Shown: positions 1-9,008, counted from the first letter of the stretch. The stretch is DNA of 64,000 nt from Polynucleobacter necessarius (GCF_900095215.1 NZ_LT606949.1:564708-628707), one strand, 5' to 3'. The notes: generated by a model not told the origin, from the letters alone. Made by a program: numbers and translations.

Positions 1-128
1 AATTTTCCGAACAGGTAGTTAATGACTTGAATGATTTATGGTCCCGCAAACCCATGAGGGCATTCGCCCCCGATAGCGTATGTCAATACTGTGAAGCAAG
101 AGGCGTTTGCAGAAAGGGAATGTGGTGA
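1..128 (+). CDS. 3' end of a PD-(D/E)XK nuclease-family protein (AddB-like), partial
   Basis: Only the last 41 or so codons are in the window (frame starting at base 3), ending in TGA at 126-128. The tail holds closely spaced cysteines, CQYCEARGVC, followed by RKGMW. Clustered C-terminal cysteines of this form are typical of AddB/RecB-like PD-(D/E)XK nucleases that carry an iron-sulfur cluster. The next gene, an AddA-like helicase-nuclease, starts within its stop codon (GTGA overlap), which fits a translationally coupled addB-addA pair acting on double-strand breaks. The family call rests on the cysteine pattern and the neighbour, because the catalytic domain lies outside the window. Confidence 0.6.
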   Translation, partial: FSEQVVNDLNDLWSRKPMRAFAPDSVCQYCEARGVCRKGMW

Positions 129-3100
129 GCGATAAGTTAGAAACCGCCATAGCCTGCAATCCTGCTGAATCGGTCATTGTTTCCGCTTGTGCTGGAAGTG
201 GCAAAACATGGCTATTGGTGTCACGCATGATTCGTTTGCTACTAGCCGGTGCAAAACCACAGCAAATCTTGGCGCTGACATTTACTCGCAAAGCTGCGCA
301 GGAGATGCGCGATCGCCTCTATAAATTGCTAGAGGAGTTTTCTACCTGCGATGACGCTACCTTGATCAGTGAGTTGGTAGGGCGAGGTTTAGATGAAAAA
401 GACGCCATTGCATTACTCCCGCAGGCAAGAGCGCTATATTTAAATGTATTAGCAAGCCCACAGGCGGTTGTTATAGACACCTTCCATGGCTGGTTTGGCC
501 GTCTATTGGGGGCTGCGCCTGTATCGGCAGAAGTCCAGCCGGGCTTTAGCTTACGTGAGGATGGTAAGCGTTTGCAGGAAGAGTGTATGGCAGATTGGTG
601 GGGTGATTTGCCCGATGATCTACAAAAGCACTACGACGTTTTGTTGGAAGAGTTTGGTGCGGTAGAGACTCAAAAATTCTTGATGGGTCACTATAGCCTT
701 TTCAAGCAAAGAGGCGCATGGATTTTTTTGCAAGAGTCTTGTAAGAAACAGCGCATTAAACCGATTGAGTGCTTAGAAAGAATACTGCCGCACTTGGGAG
801 TGTTAAACCCCCTTGAGGCACATTGGAGGCAAACCCAGACAAAAACGGATTTAGAGTTTCTCTATAAATGTTTTTGTAATGGAACTCCAACCCAAATAGG
901 AAGCGCCCCCTATATTGAGGGGGTCATCAAGCACCATATGGCAGGTGGATCAGTGATGGATATTGCTGATCAATGGGAGACATACTTCTTTACCCAAAAA
1001 CGTACTCCATTAGCTACTATTGCAAAGCCCTCCGTTCCGATGGCTAAGTACATCAAGAGTATCGGTGGAGATCCTGATGAATTTACTGCGATTTGTCAGG
1101 GGTGGTTAGATGCCTATGAGGCTCTATTTGTGTGGCAGGGCGAGCATTTGATGCATGCTTTAAATGATGCATGGTTTGCTATGAGTGAAGCAATGCTTGC
1201 TCATATGGAAAAAACTAAAGAAGCCATGCGCGTTCGGGACTTCGATGATTTAGAAATTGGTGTAAGCCAATTAATGGCGAGCTCTGATAATGCTGCCTAT
1301 CTACAGGCCAGATTAGATGCTAGATATAAACATATTCTGATTGATGAGTTTCAGGATACCAATCCACTGCAGTGGCAGATTTTGCGCGCTTGGTTGGCGG
1401 GATATGGGGATGATGGCTCCATGCCAAGCATTTTTATCGTGGGCGATCCTAAGCAATCGATTTATCGATTCCGCCGTGCGGACCCAAGATTATTTGATAG
1501 TGCTCGCATATTTTTAGAGACTAAGCTTCAAGCCAAAGCTCAAAATAAAAATACGACACGCCGCAATGCACTTGCTATAAATGAAGCAGTGAACAAGATT
1601 TTCTTGGCAGGACCTTTGCCTGATACCTATCGGTATACAAAACAGGAAACTGCCTGGAAACCATTATTAGAAGGCATTTCAGGGCATGACTACGCTGCGA
1701 TGGGTGAAGCTTATCTATTGCCCTTGATTGAGCGCAAAGATCCGTCGATAGTGGAGCGAAATGGTACGGCGTTTGATGGTCCCATTGAGGATGCTGGGAA
1801 CACTACAAGTGTTCAGCAACGCTATGAAGAAGGGGAGATCATTGCTCGCTTGATTCATCACATCATAGCAACTCGCAAGGTGATGGATAAGAAAGATGGG
1901 AAAGACTTCTGGCGTGAGGCAATGGGGAGCGATTTCATTTTATTGGTGAAGCGACGCCAATTCTTACCTCAATATGAAAAAGCCTTGCGTGATGCAGGGC
2001 TTGCTTATGACAGTTCGCGCCTAGGTGGTTTGTTAAATACTCTCGAGATCGATGATCTGATTGCGTTGTTAACAGTATTGGTTTCGCCAAGACATGATTT
2101 GCCTTTAGCGCAAGTGTTGCGTAGCCCTATTTTTAGTTTTACTGAAGAGCAAATGCAAGAGCTCCGTAAGAGCATGGCTGACGGATTTTCATCCTGGTGG
2201 GATGCTTTGCAGGCTAGTCAAAATCCACTAATACAAAAGGCTGCGAGGTATTTAGAACATTGGCGTGGCCTGGGTGAGGTATTGCCTGTGCATGATTTGT
2301 TGGATTTGATCTATCACGAGAGTAATTTACGAGTGAGTTATGCCATTTCTGCGCAGAATCTAGCTCGTGCACAGGTGTTGGCTAATTTAGATGCCTTTTT
2401 AGAGCTCGCTTTAAATCAGGATGGTGGACGCTATCCTAGCTTGAGCCGCTTTATTGATGCAATGAATGCGATGCGGCGTGGTGATGATGATGAAACGCCG
2501 GATGAGGGGGATGTAGAAGCTGAAACGGAGGCGGATACTGATGATGATATTGGCGAAGTAGATCTAGATAGTGAGATGTCAGATGAGGAGCGACATCGAC
2601 GTGTGCGCTTAATGACAATTCATGGTGCAAAGGGATTGGAGGCACCCTTTGTTTTCATCCTTGATGCCAATAATACGGAGTGGAAAGCGCAGCACCGAGG
2701 GGTGTTGTTAGATTGGCCACCAGAGCAGAATAGTCCAACCCATCTTTCTATGTATACCGCTAAAACCTTAACAGGCGAACGTAGCGCAGTATTTAAAAAA
2801 GAGGGTGAAGTCAGTCAGAATGAAAACTGGAACTTGCTCTATGTCGCAATGACCAGGGCTAAACAAGGCTTGTGGATTAGCGGTGTCGCGGCGAAGTCAA
2901 AATCTGGAATTAAAGAGCGCTCTTGGTATGGCAGGGCCTTGGCAGCAGGTATACCTACATTAGATATTGATGCACTCAATCTTCCAAGTGTTGTAACGGA
3001 TGTAAAAGAGATTGAAGTTGAACGCGGTAGCATGCCATTTAAGATTGATCACTTTCAAGTTGAGTGGGATAGTGCAATCACTACCTATCAAGAGCATCTT

Positions 3101-3643
3101 GCCAAGATTGAGAGTGATGCATTAGCTCAAGAGTTGACAGAAAAGGCTTTGGAACAAGCAAAAGAAGCGCTAGATCCAGAAATTCTAGAAGAGGGCACGA
3201 ACTTTCATAAGTTGCTTGAGTTCCTCACCCCAGACTCCAATAACCAAGTAAAGCCGTCTATGCCGGGTGAGCAAGAGCTTATGAATTGGCTGGACGTTGA
3301 TCAAGAGCATGCAAAAACTCTAATGACTCGCGCAAAGATGGTGCTAGAAGCTCCAGGACTAAAACGCTACCTGACATCGGGCGAATGGGTTCAAGCATGG
3401 AATGAGTTGGACATTGTCAGCAAAGAAGGCAAAAGCTATCGCATGGATCGCTTAGTGGAGCTTGATGATCATTTGGTCATCATCGATTACAAGCTCACCA
3501 TCCCAGAAGTGGGTAGCGAGAAGTATGAAAAGTATCGCGCCCAACTCAAAAACTATCAAGCTGAGCTGGCGCGCATCAGAAAAGACAAAACAAACAAGGC
3601 TTACTTGATTTCATCCAGTGGCGAGATAGTTGAGGTCAAGTAG
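125..3643 (+). CDS. UvrD/AddA-like DNA helicase-nuclease (double-strand break repair)
   Basis: A protein of about 1172 residues with a complete superfamily 1 helicase core and a C-terminal nuclease. Walker A (ACAGSGKT) is near residue 25, motif Ia LTFTRKAAQEM follows, and then come Walker B DEFQDTN near 405, motif III GDPKQSIYRFRRAD near 440, motif V TIHGAKGLE near 832 and motif VI LLYVAMTRAK near 903. The C-terminus has RMDRLV and IIDYKL (about 1105-1122), the PD-(D/E)XK signature. This is the AddA architecture: resection of broken DNA ends together with AddB. I chose GTG 125 because it overlaps the upstream TGA and follows AAAGGG; TTG 107 is an in-frame alternative. An acidic, low-complexity stretch (about residues 785-820) lies just before motif V. 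The frame is intact over 3.5 kb. Confidence 0.88.
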   Translation: MSDKLETAIACNPAESVIVSACAGSGKTWLLVSRMIRLLLAGAKPQQILALTFTRKAAQEMRDRLYKLLEEFSTCDDATLISELVGRGLDEKDAIALLPQARALYLNVLASPQAVVIDTFHGWFGRLLGAAPVSAEVQPGFSLREDGKRLQEECMADWWGDLPDDLQKHYDVLLEEFGAVETQKFLMGHYSLFKQRGAWIFLQESCKKQRIKPIECLERILPHLGVLNPLEAHWRQTQTKTDLEFLYKCFCNGTPTQIGSAPYIEGVIKHHMAGGSVMDIADQWETYFFTQKRTPLATIAKPSVPMAKYIKSIGGDPDEFTAICQGWLDAYEALFVWQGEHLMHALNDAWFAMSEAMLAHMEKTKEAMRVRDFDDLEIGVSQLMASSDNAAYLQARLDARYKHILIDEFQDTNPLQWQILRAWLAGYGDDGSMPSIFIVGDPKQSIYRFRRADPRLFDSARIFLETKLQAKAQNKNTTRRNALAINEAVNKIFLAGPLPDTYRYTKQETAWKPLLEGISGHDYAAMGEAYLLPLIERKDPSIVERNGTAFDGPIEDAGNTTSVQQRYEEGEIIARLIHHIIATRKVMDKKDGKDFWREAMGSDFILLVKRRQFLPQYEKALRDAGLAYDSSRLGGLLNTLEIDDLIALLTVLVSPRHDLPLAQVLRSPIFSFTEEQMQELRKSMADGFSSWWDALQASQNPLIQKAARYLEHWRGLGEVLPVHDLLDLIYHESNLRVSYAISAQNLARAQVLANLDAFLELALNQDGGRYPSLSRFIDAMNAMRRGDDDETPDEGDVEAETEADTDDDIGEVDLDSEMSDEERHRRVRLMTIHGAKGLEAPFVFILDANNTEWKAQHRGVLLDWPPEQNSPTHLSMYTAKTLTGERSAVFKKEGEVSQNENWNLLYVAMTRAKQGLWISGVAAKSKSGIKERSWYGRALAAGIPTLDIDALNLPSVVTDVKEIEVERGSMPFKIDHFQVEWDSAITTYQEHLAKIESDALAQELTEKALEQAKEALDPEILEEGTNFHKLLEFLTPDSNNQVKPSMPGEQELMNWLDVDQEHAKTLMTRAKMVLEAPGLKRYLTSGEWVQAWNELDIVSKEGKSYRMDRLVELDDHLVIIDYKLTIPEVGSEKYEKYRAQLKNYQAELARIRKDKTNKAYLISSSGEIVEVK

Positions 3644-3667
3644 GGCATAAAGCACTATCATCTAGCT

Positions 3668-3793
3668 ATGGAACGCTTTCCCATCCGCATCGAACTCCTA
3701 GAGAGTGCCCAACCTTGGTTATGTCGGGCTAGTATTTATATCTCTAATGCCTTTGTGGACGATACTGCAATTCTGGCGATCGCGTTCTGCTAA
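3668..3793 (+). CDS. Small ORF of unknown function (41 aa)
   Basis: ATG 3668 opens 41 codons ending at TAA 3791-3793, directly before an intrinsic terminator. I recognise no family and see no convincing ribosome-binding site. It could be the remnant of a larger gene or chance coding between the helicase gene and its terminator. Confidence 0.2.
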   Translation: MERFPIRIELLESAQPWLCRASIYISNAFVDDTAILAIAFC

Positions 3794-3795
3794 AT

Positions 3796-3822
3796 AAAAA
3801 ACCACCGATATGGTGGTTTTTT
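3796..3822 (+). terminator. Intrinsic terminator after the AddA-like gene
   Basis: Stem AAAACCACC / GGTGGTTTT with a five-base loop, flanked by A-runs and T-runs. It can therefore stop transcription from both the upstream plus-strand gene and the converging minus-strand tctC-like pseudogene. Confidence 0.85.
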
Positions 3823-3845
3823 ATTTAAAGAGCATCTAAAAATCC

Positions 3846-4794
3846 TTACTTAATCATTCCAGCATTCTTTGCATCGTCCATAGCTTGAGCCGTTTTCTAT
3901 TTCATGAACGTGGGCATTTTTGCCAGTGGAATATCCACCAAGATAAAACCGGAGTCTTCTAGTTTTTGCCTGGTTTCTGGATCCGCATTTAGTTGTGCGA
4001 AGTAATCAGACATTTTGTGCTGGAGGACTAATGGTGTGCTTTTCGGTACAGCTACGCCGCGATATGCGCCATCGACTAAGTTTAGGCCAAGCTCTTTAAA
4101 GGTTGGTACATCTGGTAGAGCGGGGTTTCGATTCTCGGTAGCGATTGCCAGCGTACGCACTTTCCCTTTTTGTTGAATTGCCAAAGGGAGGTAGTCCATG
4201 GCCCCGTCGACGTGCATACCAATCAGGGTGGTAATCAAATCACCTGTGCCTTTGAGGGGTACGTAATTTATTTTGACGCCCGCTAGTTTATTGAGGCGCT
4301 CAACCGCCATGTGGTTGGCTGAGAACTGTGCTGAGCCAGCCAAGGACATTGTGCCGGGCTCTTTTTTTGGCGGCAGCAATAAATTCTTGATAAGTTTTGT
4401 AGGGGCTGTCCACGGAGACCATCAGTGCATCAGGCGTGAAGTGATAGTAGTAGATCGCGTTAATGTCATCCGTTTTGTATTGGATATCTGCTTGTAGTGG
4501 TTGCAAGATGGTGTGGGGAATATTCACGCTCACAACGGTGGCGCCATCGGCATGGTAGGTATTCAAGGCGCTCGATACCAAAGCGCCACCAGCACCAGCG
4601 CGATTAATCACCATCATGGGTTGCTTGAATTTTTTAGCGGAGATATCCGCTTGATAGCGCGCCACCAAATCTGACTCACCGGCAGCAGGAAAGGGGATGA
4701 TGTACTGGATGGTTTTGTCTGGAAAGGGCTGCGCATGGCTTATTGCGCTAGATAGAAGTGTCAGTGCAATGCCAAAACTTGTTAGTGCCTTCAT
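3846..4794 (-). pseudogene. Tripartite tricarboxylate transporter substrate-binding protein (Bug/TctC family), frameshifted
   Basis: The N-terminus is a signal peptide ending SSAISHAQ, followed by PFPDKTIQYIIPFPAAGESD, the classic Bug/TctC opening. The reading frame breaks at a run of seven T at 4362-4368 (A-run in the gene): removing one base restores AAAKKEPGTMSLAGSAQ and joins the two halves. A second lesion, TAG at 3897-3899, cuts off the last 16 codons (through GMIK, true stop at 3846-3848). Bug proteins are periplasmic binding proteins for carboxylates, used by TctAB transporters and sensors. No tctA or tctB lies nearby, which is common for this orphan-rich family. Two independent lesions make loss of function likely. 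Confidence 0.88.
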
Positions 4795-4944
4795 GTGCCT
4801 CCCACGCCTATATGGCTGTATTGGATTTCAGCAATTGCTACGCTCATTATGGGGGTGTCTACCTGTGAATTGGGGTGAGCGGGGTCGGGGTTTATGACTA
4901 GAAAACCCCTTCAAAGGCATCAAAACAACAAAAATAACCTCATT

Positions 4945-4972
4945 TTTACGATTTTTACATATACTGTATAAA
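4945..4972 (+). promoter_or_regulatory. Candidate sigma-70 promoter overlapped by a LexA box
   Basis: TTTACG (4945-4950) and TATAAA (4967-4972) are separated by 16 bp. The -10 element lies inside the LexA operator, the expected geometry for repression by occlusion. Confidence 0.5.
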
Positions 4973-4981
4973 CATGCAGTA
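4962..4981 (+). promoter_or_regulatory. LexA-binding site (SOS box)
   Basis: TACTGTATAAACATGCAGTA differs little from the gammaproteobacterial and betaproteobacterial consensus TACTGTATATATATACAGTA: CTGT-N8-GCAG in place of CTGT-N8-ACAG. The dyad continues outward as ATA...TAT (4959-4984). It sits 23 bp before the ATG of the small ORF at 5005. This is the only site in the window that I recognised as this close to consensus. Confidence 0.85.
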
Positions 4982-5004
4982 TATTAATGGTTAGGACGCA
5001 AATA

Positions 5005-5151
5005 ATGAATCTAGCGAACGAGGGGAATCAGATGAACACAATCAGCAACTTGATGAATAACTTCAATGGCATTTCATTGGCTGTGATCATGATTCTGTCT
5101 GACTGCGCAGTATTAAAAAATACCAAGCGCAATGCCAGTAAAAATCAGTGA
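5005..5151 (+). CDS. SOS-controlled small membrane peptide (48 aa), unknown function
   Basis: ATG 5005 is preceded by AGGA at a spacing of 8; an internal ATG at 5032, preceded by GAGGGG, would give 39 residues. The peptide has one hydrophobic stretch (about FNGISLAVIMILSDCAVL, residues 20-37) followed by a basic tail with KNTKR and ASKNQ. That layout suggests a single-pass inner-membrane peptide. The strong LexA box directly upstream implies induction by DNA damage. By analogy with known SOS-induced membrane peptides (TisB of E. coli, SidA of Caulobacter), it could depolarise the membrane or delay division. I see no sequence identity to either, so this is inference. A hairpin follows at 5200-5229. 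Confidence 0.55.
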   Translation: MNLANEGNQMNTISNLMNNFNGISLAVIMILSDCAVLKNTKRNASKNQ

Positions 5152-5199
5152 GTGTTTAGCCGCAAGTATCAGTAAAGAACAAGCAGCAAGCCGAGAAGG

Positions 5200-5229
5200 G
5201 GAATAAGGAAATCACGGATTCCTTATTCC
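5200..5229. terminator. Hairpin between convergent genes, probable bidirectional terminator
   Basis: An 11-bp perfect stem GGAATAAGGAA / TTCCTTATTCC with an 8-base loop lies between the SOS peptide (+) and the exonuclease gene (-). No long T-run follows on either strand, so efficiency is uncertain. Confidence 0.5.
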
Positions 5230-5244
5230 ATAGTAAAAGCTGAT

Positions 5245-5904
5245 TTACTTAGCCTCTAAGGCTTTGCGCAAGTATTCGGAAACATTGTCTTGGCGCAATA
5301 GCCATTGTTTGTAATCTGTTGGCACTTGGCTGATGAATTCACCCTTGTGTTTGCCGTAAGGCATGATCTTCGGAATTCTGACCTTCTCAGACATTTCCCA
5401 CAGGGCATCTAAAGAGACAGGATGTAGCCTGTCAATGATTTGTTTAACAATCTTGGAGCAAATCCAAACGTCAGCTAAGGCGCTATGGGCGCTGCGCAAC
5501 TGCTCTCTAGCAGTATCGCGTTCAAAGAAATAGAGTAGGGCGCTTTGCGTGTGGCTGTCGAGATCGGGCCAAAAGCTACGCGCAAGCGCAAGGGTGCAGA
5601 TGCGCTTTACTTCAGGTTTACCAATCGCAACCCAATCAAAATCAATATTGTGGCCAATTAGGTACTTAGTGCCAGCGGGCAAACGAAACGAGCTACTTGC
5701 GGGGCAATTCACCAGCTCTTCATCCATGATGTGATGCGTCGCAAGGGCGCCCAAGCTAATGGGTTTCCCAGGGTTATAGCGTTGCACCCAAGGATTGCCA
5801 ACCTCAAATGGATTAAGAGAGGTCACATCTAATGAGGCAGCTTCAATAATGACCGCATCATTCTTATCGGTTGCTTCTACATCAAAAATAATGGCTTTGG
5901 GCAT
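5245..5904 (-). CDS. 3'-5' exonuclease with C-terminal DUF3820 domain
   Basis: A 219-residue protein starting MPKAIIFDVEATDK, where D8 and E10 form the Exo I motif of the DEDDh exonuclease family (RNase T, DnaQ, ExoX). IGHNIDFDW near residue 85 is Exo II, and SAHSALADVW near 140 is Exo III with its histidine. The C-terminus MPYGKHKGEFISQVPTDYKQ is the DUF3820 module found after exonuclease domains or alone. The protein likely trims DNA or RNA 3' ends in the cytoplasm. The frame is intact. It is convergent with the LexA-controlled ORF, so it is not obviously part of that regulon. Confidence 0.85.
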   Translation of the reverse strand: MPKAIIFDVEATDKNDAVIIEAASLDVTSLNPFEVGNPWVQRYNPGKPISLGALATHHIMDEELVNCPASSSFRLPAGTKYLIGHNIDFDWVAIGKPEVKRICTLALARSFWPDLDSHTQSALLYFFERDTAREQLRSAHSALADVWICSKIVKQIIDRLHPVSLDALWEMSEKVRIPKIMPYGKHKGEFISQVPTDYKQWLLRQDNVSEYLRKALEAK

Positions 5905-6041
5905 AAAGTTTTCAATAGGGTGATATGGGTCTATTGTGCCTTGACTATTACTTGACTGACATCTAAATCATCCCCAATTGCTACACGCCTAGACTCAAAA
6001 ACGCTACGCTGAACTCTTATATTATAGAGGGAGGAATTACT

Positions 6042-6173
6042 TTGCAGCTATCTATCGAGTGTTCTCACAAACAATTGCAACTGTTTAGGATCTCTCTAGA
6101 TGCGAGAACTGTCTTAGTTTTGCTGATTATTTGGATCATTTGGGGGATTTTCAGGCTGCTGAAGATCTTCTGA
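6042..6173 (+). CDS. Putative small hydrophobic peptide (43 aa)
   Basis: TTG 6042 follows the strong Shine-Dalgarno GAGGGAGG (spacing about 7), and an AT-rich TATATTATAG element lies just upstream. The product has a polar N-terminus and ends in a long hydrophobic segment, VLVLLIIWIIWGIFRLLKIF, with two positive charges near the end. That is the composition of type I toxin or holin-like peptides. No antisense RNA is evident and no homologue is known to me. It could also be the leftover tail of an older membrane protein gene. Confidence 0.3.
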   Translation: MQLSIECSHKQLQLFRISLDARTVLVLLIIWIIWGIFRLLKIF

Positions 6174-6187
6174 ATTCCAGGGGATGG

Positions 6188-6285
6188 TGGATGAGCCAAA
6201 CCCCCGGCACTGGCAGAAATTAGGTTTGGCTGCTTCGTTCCCGACCTGACCAGGTTATCCAACCCACCATGCGGGGAGGCCCATC
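6188..6285 (-). ncRNA. ffs: Signal recognition particle RNA (4.5S RNA)
   Basis: Read on the minus strand, the region contains CAGGTCAGGTCGGGAACGAA followed by GCAGCC, the universally conserved SRP RNA apical hairpin bound by Ffh. The ends pair: GGATGGGCC at the 5' end with GGCTCATCC at the 3' end, giving a rod of about 98 nt, the usual bacterial 4.5S size. It is divergent from dnaX, a placement seen in related bacteria. The exact ends are inferred from pairing. Confidence 0.92.
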
Positions 6286-6317
6286 CAATTCCATTTTAGC
6301 TTGTTAGAATGTAAGAC

Positions 6318-7961
6318 ATGACAGCATTGGCATTAGCCCGTTCGTGGCGCCCCAAAACCTTCTCTGAATTAGTAGGCCAAGACCATGTGGTTAAGGCTTT
6401 AACCCATGCTTTGGATCAGGGTCGCCTGCACCATGCATGGCTCTTTACTGGCACTCGTGGGGTGGGTAAGACGACGATTGCTCGAATTATGGCCAAAGCA
6501 CTCAATTGCACAGGATCTGATGGTTCCGGCAAGATGACTGCAGAGCCTTGCGGAAAATGCCCAGCATGTATGGAAATCGATGCAGGTCGTTTTGTTGACT
6601 ACATCGAGATGGATGCCGCAAGTAATCGTGGTGTTGATGATATTGCTGCTCTTTTAGAAAAAGCGGCTTATGCGCCAAGCAATGGTCGCTATAAGGTCTA
6701 CATGATTGACGAGGTGCATATGCTCACCCATCATGCCTTTAATGCCATGCTCAAAACTTTGGAGGAGCCTCCAGAGAACGTTAAATTTATTCTAGCGACT
6801 ACTGATCCGCAAAAGATCCCCGTTACTATTTTGTCTCGCTGCTTGCAGTTCAATCTGAAGCAAATGCCGATACCGCTTATTGTTGAGCATCTAGAAAAAG
6901 TACTTGTCTCCGAAAAAGTGGAATACGAAGTCAACGCATTGCGAGTATTGGCTAAAGCAGCGCAAGGCTCTATGCGTGATGCCTTATCGCTTACTGATCA
7001 AGCGATTGCTTATGCTGCCGGCAAGGTCACTGAAGAGTCTGTGCGTGGCATGCTTGGCACATTGGACGATGCTTATCTGATTCGCATTCTGGATTGCTTA
7101 ATTACTAAGGACGGCGCAAGTCTTCTTGCAGTCGCCAATGAAATGGGCGAGCGCAGCATGTTTTTCTCATTGGCATTGCAAGATCTCTCAAGCTTGTTGC
7201 AAAAGATTGCGGCAGCGCAAGTAGTGCCAGAATCTGTATTAGACGATTGGCCAGAAGCGGGTGAGATTCATCGCCTAGCTGGTCAACTGACAAAAGAAGA
7301 AGCCCAACTTTTCTATCAAATCACCATTACTAGTCGTCCAGATTTATCACTCGCACCAGACGAGCAGACTGGCTTTGCCATGACGCTCTTGCGTATGTTG
7401 GCATTTCGTCCGGGTAGTAATGGTGGAGGCGGTGGCTCTGCTGCACCCTCATCACCGTCAGCTCCGCCGGTAAATATCGCGCGTCCAGCAGTTGCACCGG
7501 CAACTAAAGCTGGAGCTCCTGCCGCAAGAGCATCTGCCCCAGTGGCTGCTGCACAAACTGCCGTGGCCAGCTCAGCTGAGCGGCCTGATTGGCATGCTTT
7601 GGTGCGCCAGTTGCCCGTAAAAGGTTTAGTGCAACAGTTAGCATTTCAGACAGAGTTGCAAGATTGGAATGATTCAGTAGTTGGAGTGCGCGCAACCATT
7701 GTGACGCCGATGCCGCAGTTAGCTTCCGAAGCTTCTGTTGGGCGTTTGGCTGGTGCGCTCACTGCCCACTTTGGTAAGCCAGTGAAGATCGTTATTGAAA
7801 AGGGCGAAGTGGAAGGCAAGACAGTTGCCAAGGTTGATGCCCAGATTCACCAAGAGCAAAGAATGAATGCCGAGCAAATGATTGCGGCTGATCCATTTAT
7901 TCAGCAATTAGAAAAAGAGTTTGGTGCGAAGGTGGTTGGTGGCTCCGTCAAGCCTCTTTAA
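6318..7961 (+). CDS. dnaX: DNA polymerase III subunit tau/gamma
   Basis: A 547-residue clamp-loader ATPase. Walker A GTRGVGKTT lies near residue 47, the zinc-binding cysteines (CGKCPAC, with an earlier Cys) near 75-88, the Walker B/DExx region MIDEVHML near 130, and the arginine-finger motif LSRCLQF near 172. A Pro/Ala/Ser-rich linker (about 375-420) leads to a C-terminal domain that in tau binds DnaE and DnaB. The protein loads the beta clamp during replication. No A7-G type slippery heptamer was seen in the linker, so a gamma form made by frameshifting is not supported. It heads the conserved dnaX-ybaB-recR cluster. Confidence 0.96.
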   Translation: MTALALARSWRPKTFSELVGQDHVVKALTHALDQGRLHHAWLFTGTRGVGKTTIARIMAKALNCTGSDGSGKMTAEPCGKCPACMEIDAGRFVDYIEMDAASNRGVDDIAALLEKAAYAPSNGRYKVYMIDEVHMLTHHAFNAMLKTLEEPPENVKFILATTDPQKIPVTILSRCLQFNLKQMPIPLIVEHLEKVLVSEKVEYEVNALRVLAKAAQGSMRDALSLTDQAIAYAAGKVTEESVRGMLGTLDDAYLIRILDCLITKDGASLLAVANEMGERSMFFSLALQDLSSLLQKIAAAQVVPESVLDDWPEAGEIHRLAGQLTKEEAQLFYQITITSRPDLSLAPDEQTGFAMTLLRMLAFRPGSNGGGGGSAAPSSPSAPPVNIARPAVAPATKAGAPAARASAPVAAAQTAVASSAERPDWHALVRQLPVKGLVQQLAFQTELQDWNDSVVGVRATIVTPMPQLASEASVGRLAGALTAHFGKPVKIVIEKGEVEGKTVAKVDAQIHQEQRMNAEQMIAADPFIQQLEKEFGAKVVGGSVKPL

Positions 7962-8036
7962 ACCAACCTTTCTAAAAGCATCAAGCAACTGAATTTAATT
8001 TTCACTCTATATGTAAGTCATTAAGGAAAAGAAGCG

Positions 8037-8360
8037 ATGATGAAAGGTGGACTTGCTGGCCTCATGAAACAGGCCCAGCAGATGCAAGAGAAGATGAAAA
8101 CGGCGCAATCTCAATTGGCTGCGTTAGAAGTCACTGGTCAAGCTGCTAGTGGTTTGGTAAAGGTGACTGTCTCTGGCAAATACGAGCTCAAGCGAGTGCA
8201 GATTGATCCGGGTGCAATGGATGATCGCGAGATGCTGGAAGACCTCATCGTGACGGCCTATACAGAAGCATTTAAGCAAGTGGAAGCCGCTAGCGCGCAG
8301 ATGATGTCTGGCGCAACTGCCGGTATACCTATGCCTCCCGGCTTCAAGTTGCCGTTCTAA
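8037..8360 (+). CDS. ybaB: YbaB/EbfC family nucleoid-associated protein
   Basis: A 107-residue protein starting [20 protein letters not shown], the typical YbaB helix, and ending MPPGFKLPF, its typical tail. It is a small DNA-binding dimer of the nucleoid. It lies between dnaX and recR in the order conserved across bacteria. TAAGGAAAAG upstream supplies the ribosome-binding site; ATG 8037 and ATG 8040 are adjacent alternatives. Confidence 0.95.
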   Translation: MMKGGLAGLMKQAQQMQEKMKTAQSQLAALEVTGQAASGLVKVTVSGKYELKRVQIDPGAMDDREMLEDLIVTAYTEAFKQVEAASAQMMSGATAGIPMPPGFKLPF

Positions 8361-8393
8361 TTCATACTTTTTAAATACGAATTTATATATTCC

Positions 8394-9008
8394 ATGGCGC
8401 GTATAGAAGCACCTCAAGATGCACTTGGTCGATTGATCGAGGCATTGCGCGTACTTCCTGGAGTGGGCCCCAAGTCTGCTCAGCGGATGGCATTCTATCT
8501 CTTGCAACATGATCGCAATGGCGCAGCTGTGCTTGCTCAGTCATTGGGCGAAGCAGTTGAAACAGTAGGGCACTGTACTCGTTGTAATACATTTTCAGAA
8601 ACGCAGATTTGCAGTACCTGCTCAGATGGGCGTCGTGATCCATCACTCCTTTGTATTGTGGAAACACCTGTTGATCAAGTGATGGTGGAGCAGACCTTAA
8701 GCTTCAAAGGGAATTACTTTGTATTGATGGGGCGTCTTTCACCGCTCGATGGCATGGGCCCAAATGAAATTGGCTTTGATCGATTGCTCATCCGTATTGA
8801 AGCTCCGGATACCGGTGTGCCTATTCGCGAAGTAGTGCTAGCTACGAATTTCACGAGTGAGGGTGAGGCTACCGCTCATTACATCGGTGAGGTGCTTAAG
8901 GCTAAAGGCATCAAGGTGACTCGTATTGCGCGCGGCATCCCAGTGGGCGGAGAGCTCGAGTATGTAGACGCGGGTACATTGGCTCGCGCCTTAATGGATC
9001 GCCGCTAA
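8394..9008 (+). CDS. recR: Recombination mediator protein RecR
   Basis: A 204-residue protein. The helix-hairpin-helix [17 protein letters not shown] is near residue 20. The C4 zinc finger (CTRCNTF...CSTC) is near 61-76, and the Toprim domain begins CIVETPVDQ. The sequence ends [21 protein letters not shown], as in other RecR proteins. RecR works with RecF and RecO to load RecA at gaps. It is the third gene of the dnaX cluster, 33 bp after ybaB, and all motifs are intact. Confidence 0.96.
   Translation: MARIEAPQDALGRLIEALRVLPGVGPKSAQRMAFYLLQHDRNGAAVLAQSLGEAVETVGHCTRCNTFSETQICSTCSDGRRDPSLLCIVETPVDQVMVEQTLSFKGNYFVLMGRLSPLDGMGPNEIGFDRLLIRIEAPDTGVPIREVVLATNFTSEGEATAHYIGEVLKAKGIKVTRIARGIPVGGELEYVDAGTLARALMDRR

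Noticed and set aside
2451-2645. His-rich minus-strand ORF inside the AddA-like gene
   Set aside because: It is the antisense reading of the acidic Asp/Glu-rich segment of the helicase.
6890-6912. Programmed frameshift site for a gamma form of dnaX
   Set aside because: GAAAAAGT is too short and lies in the ATPase domain, not in the linker; no A-AAA-AAG heptamer was found.
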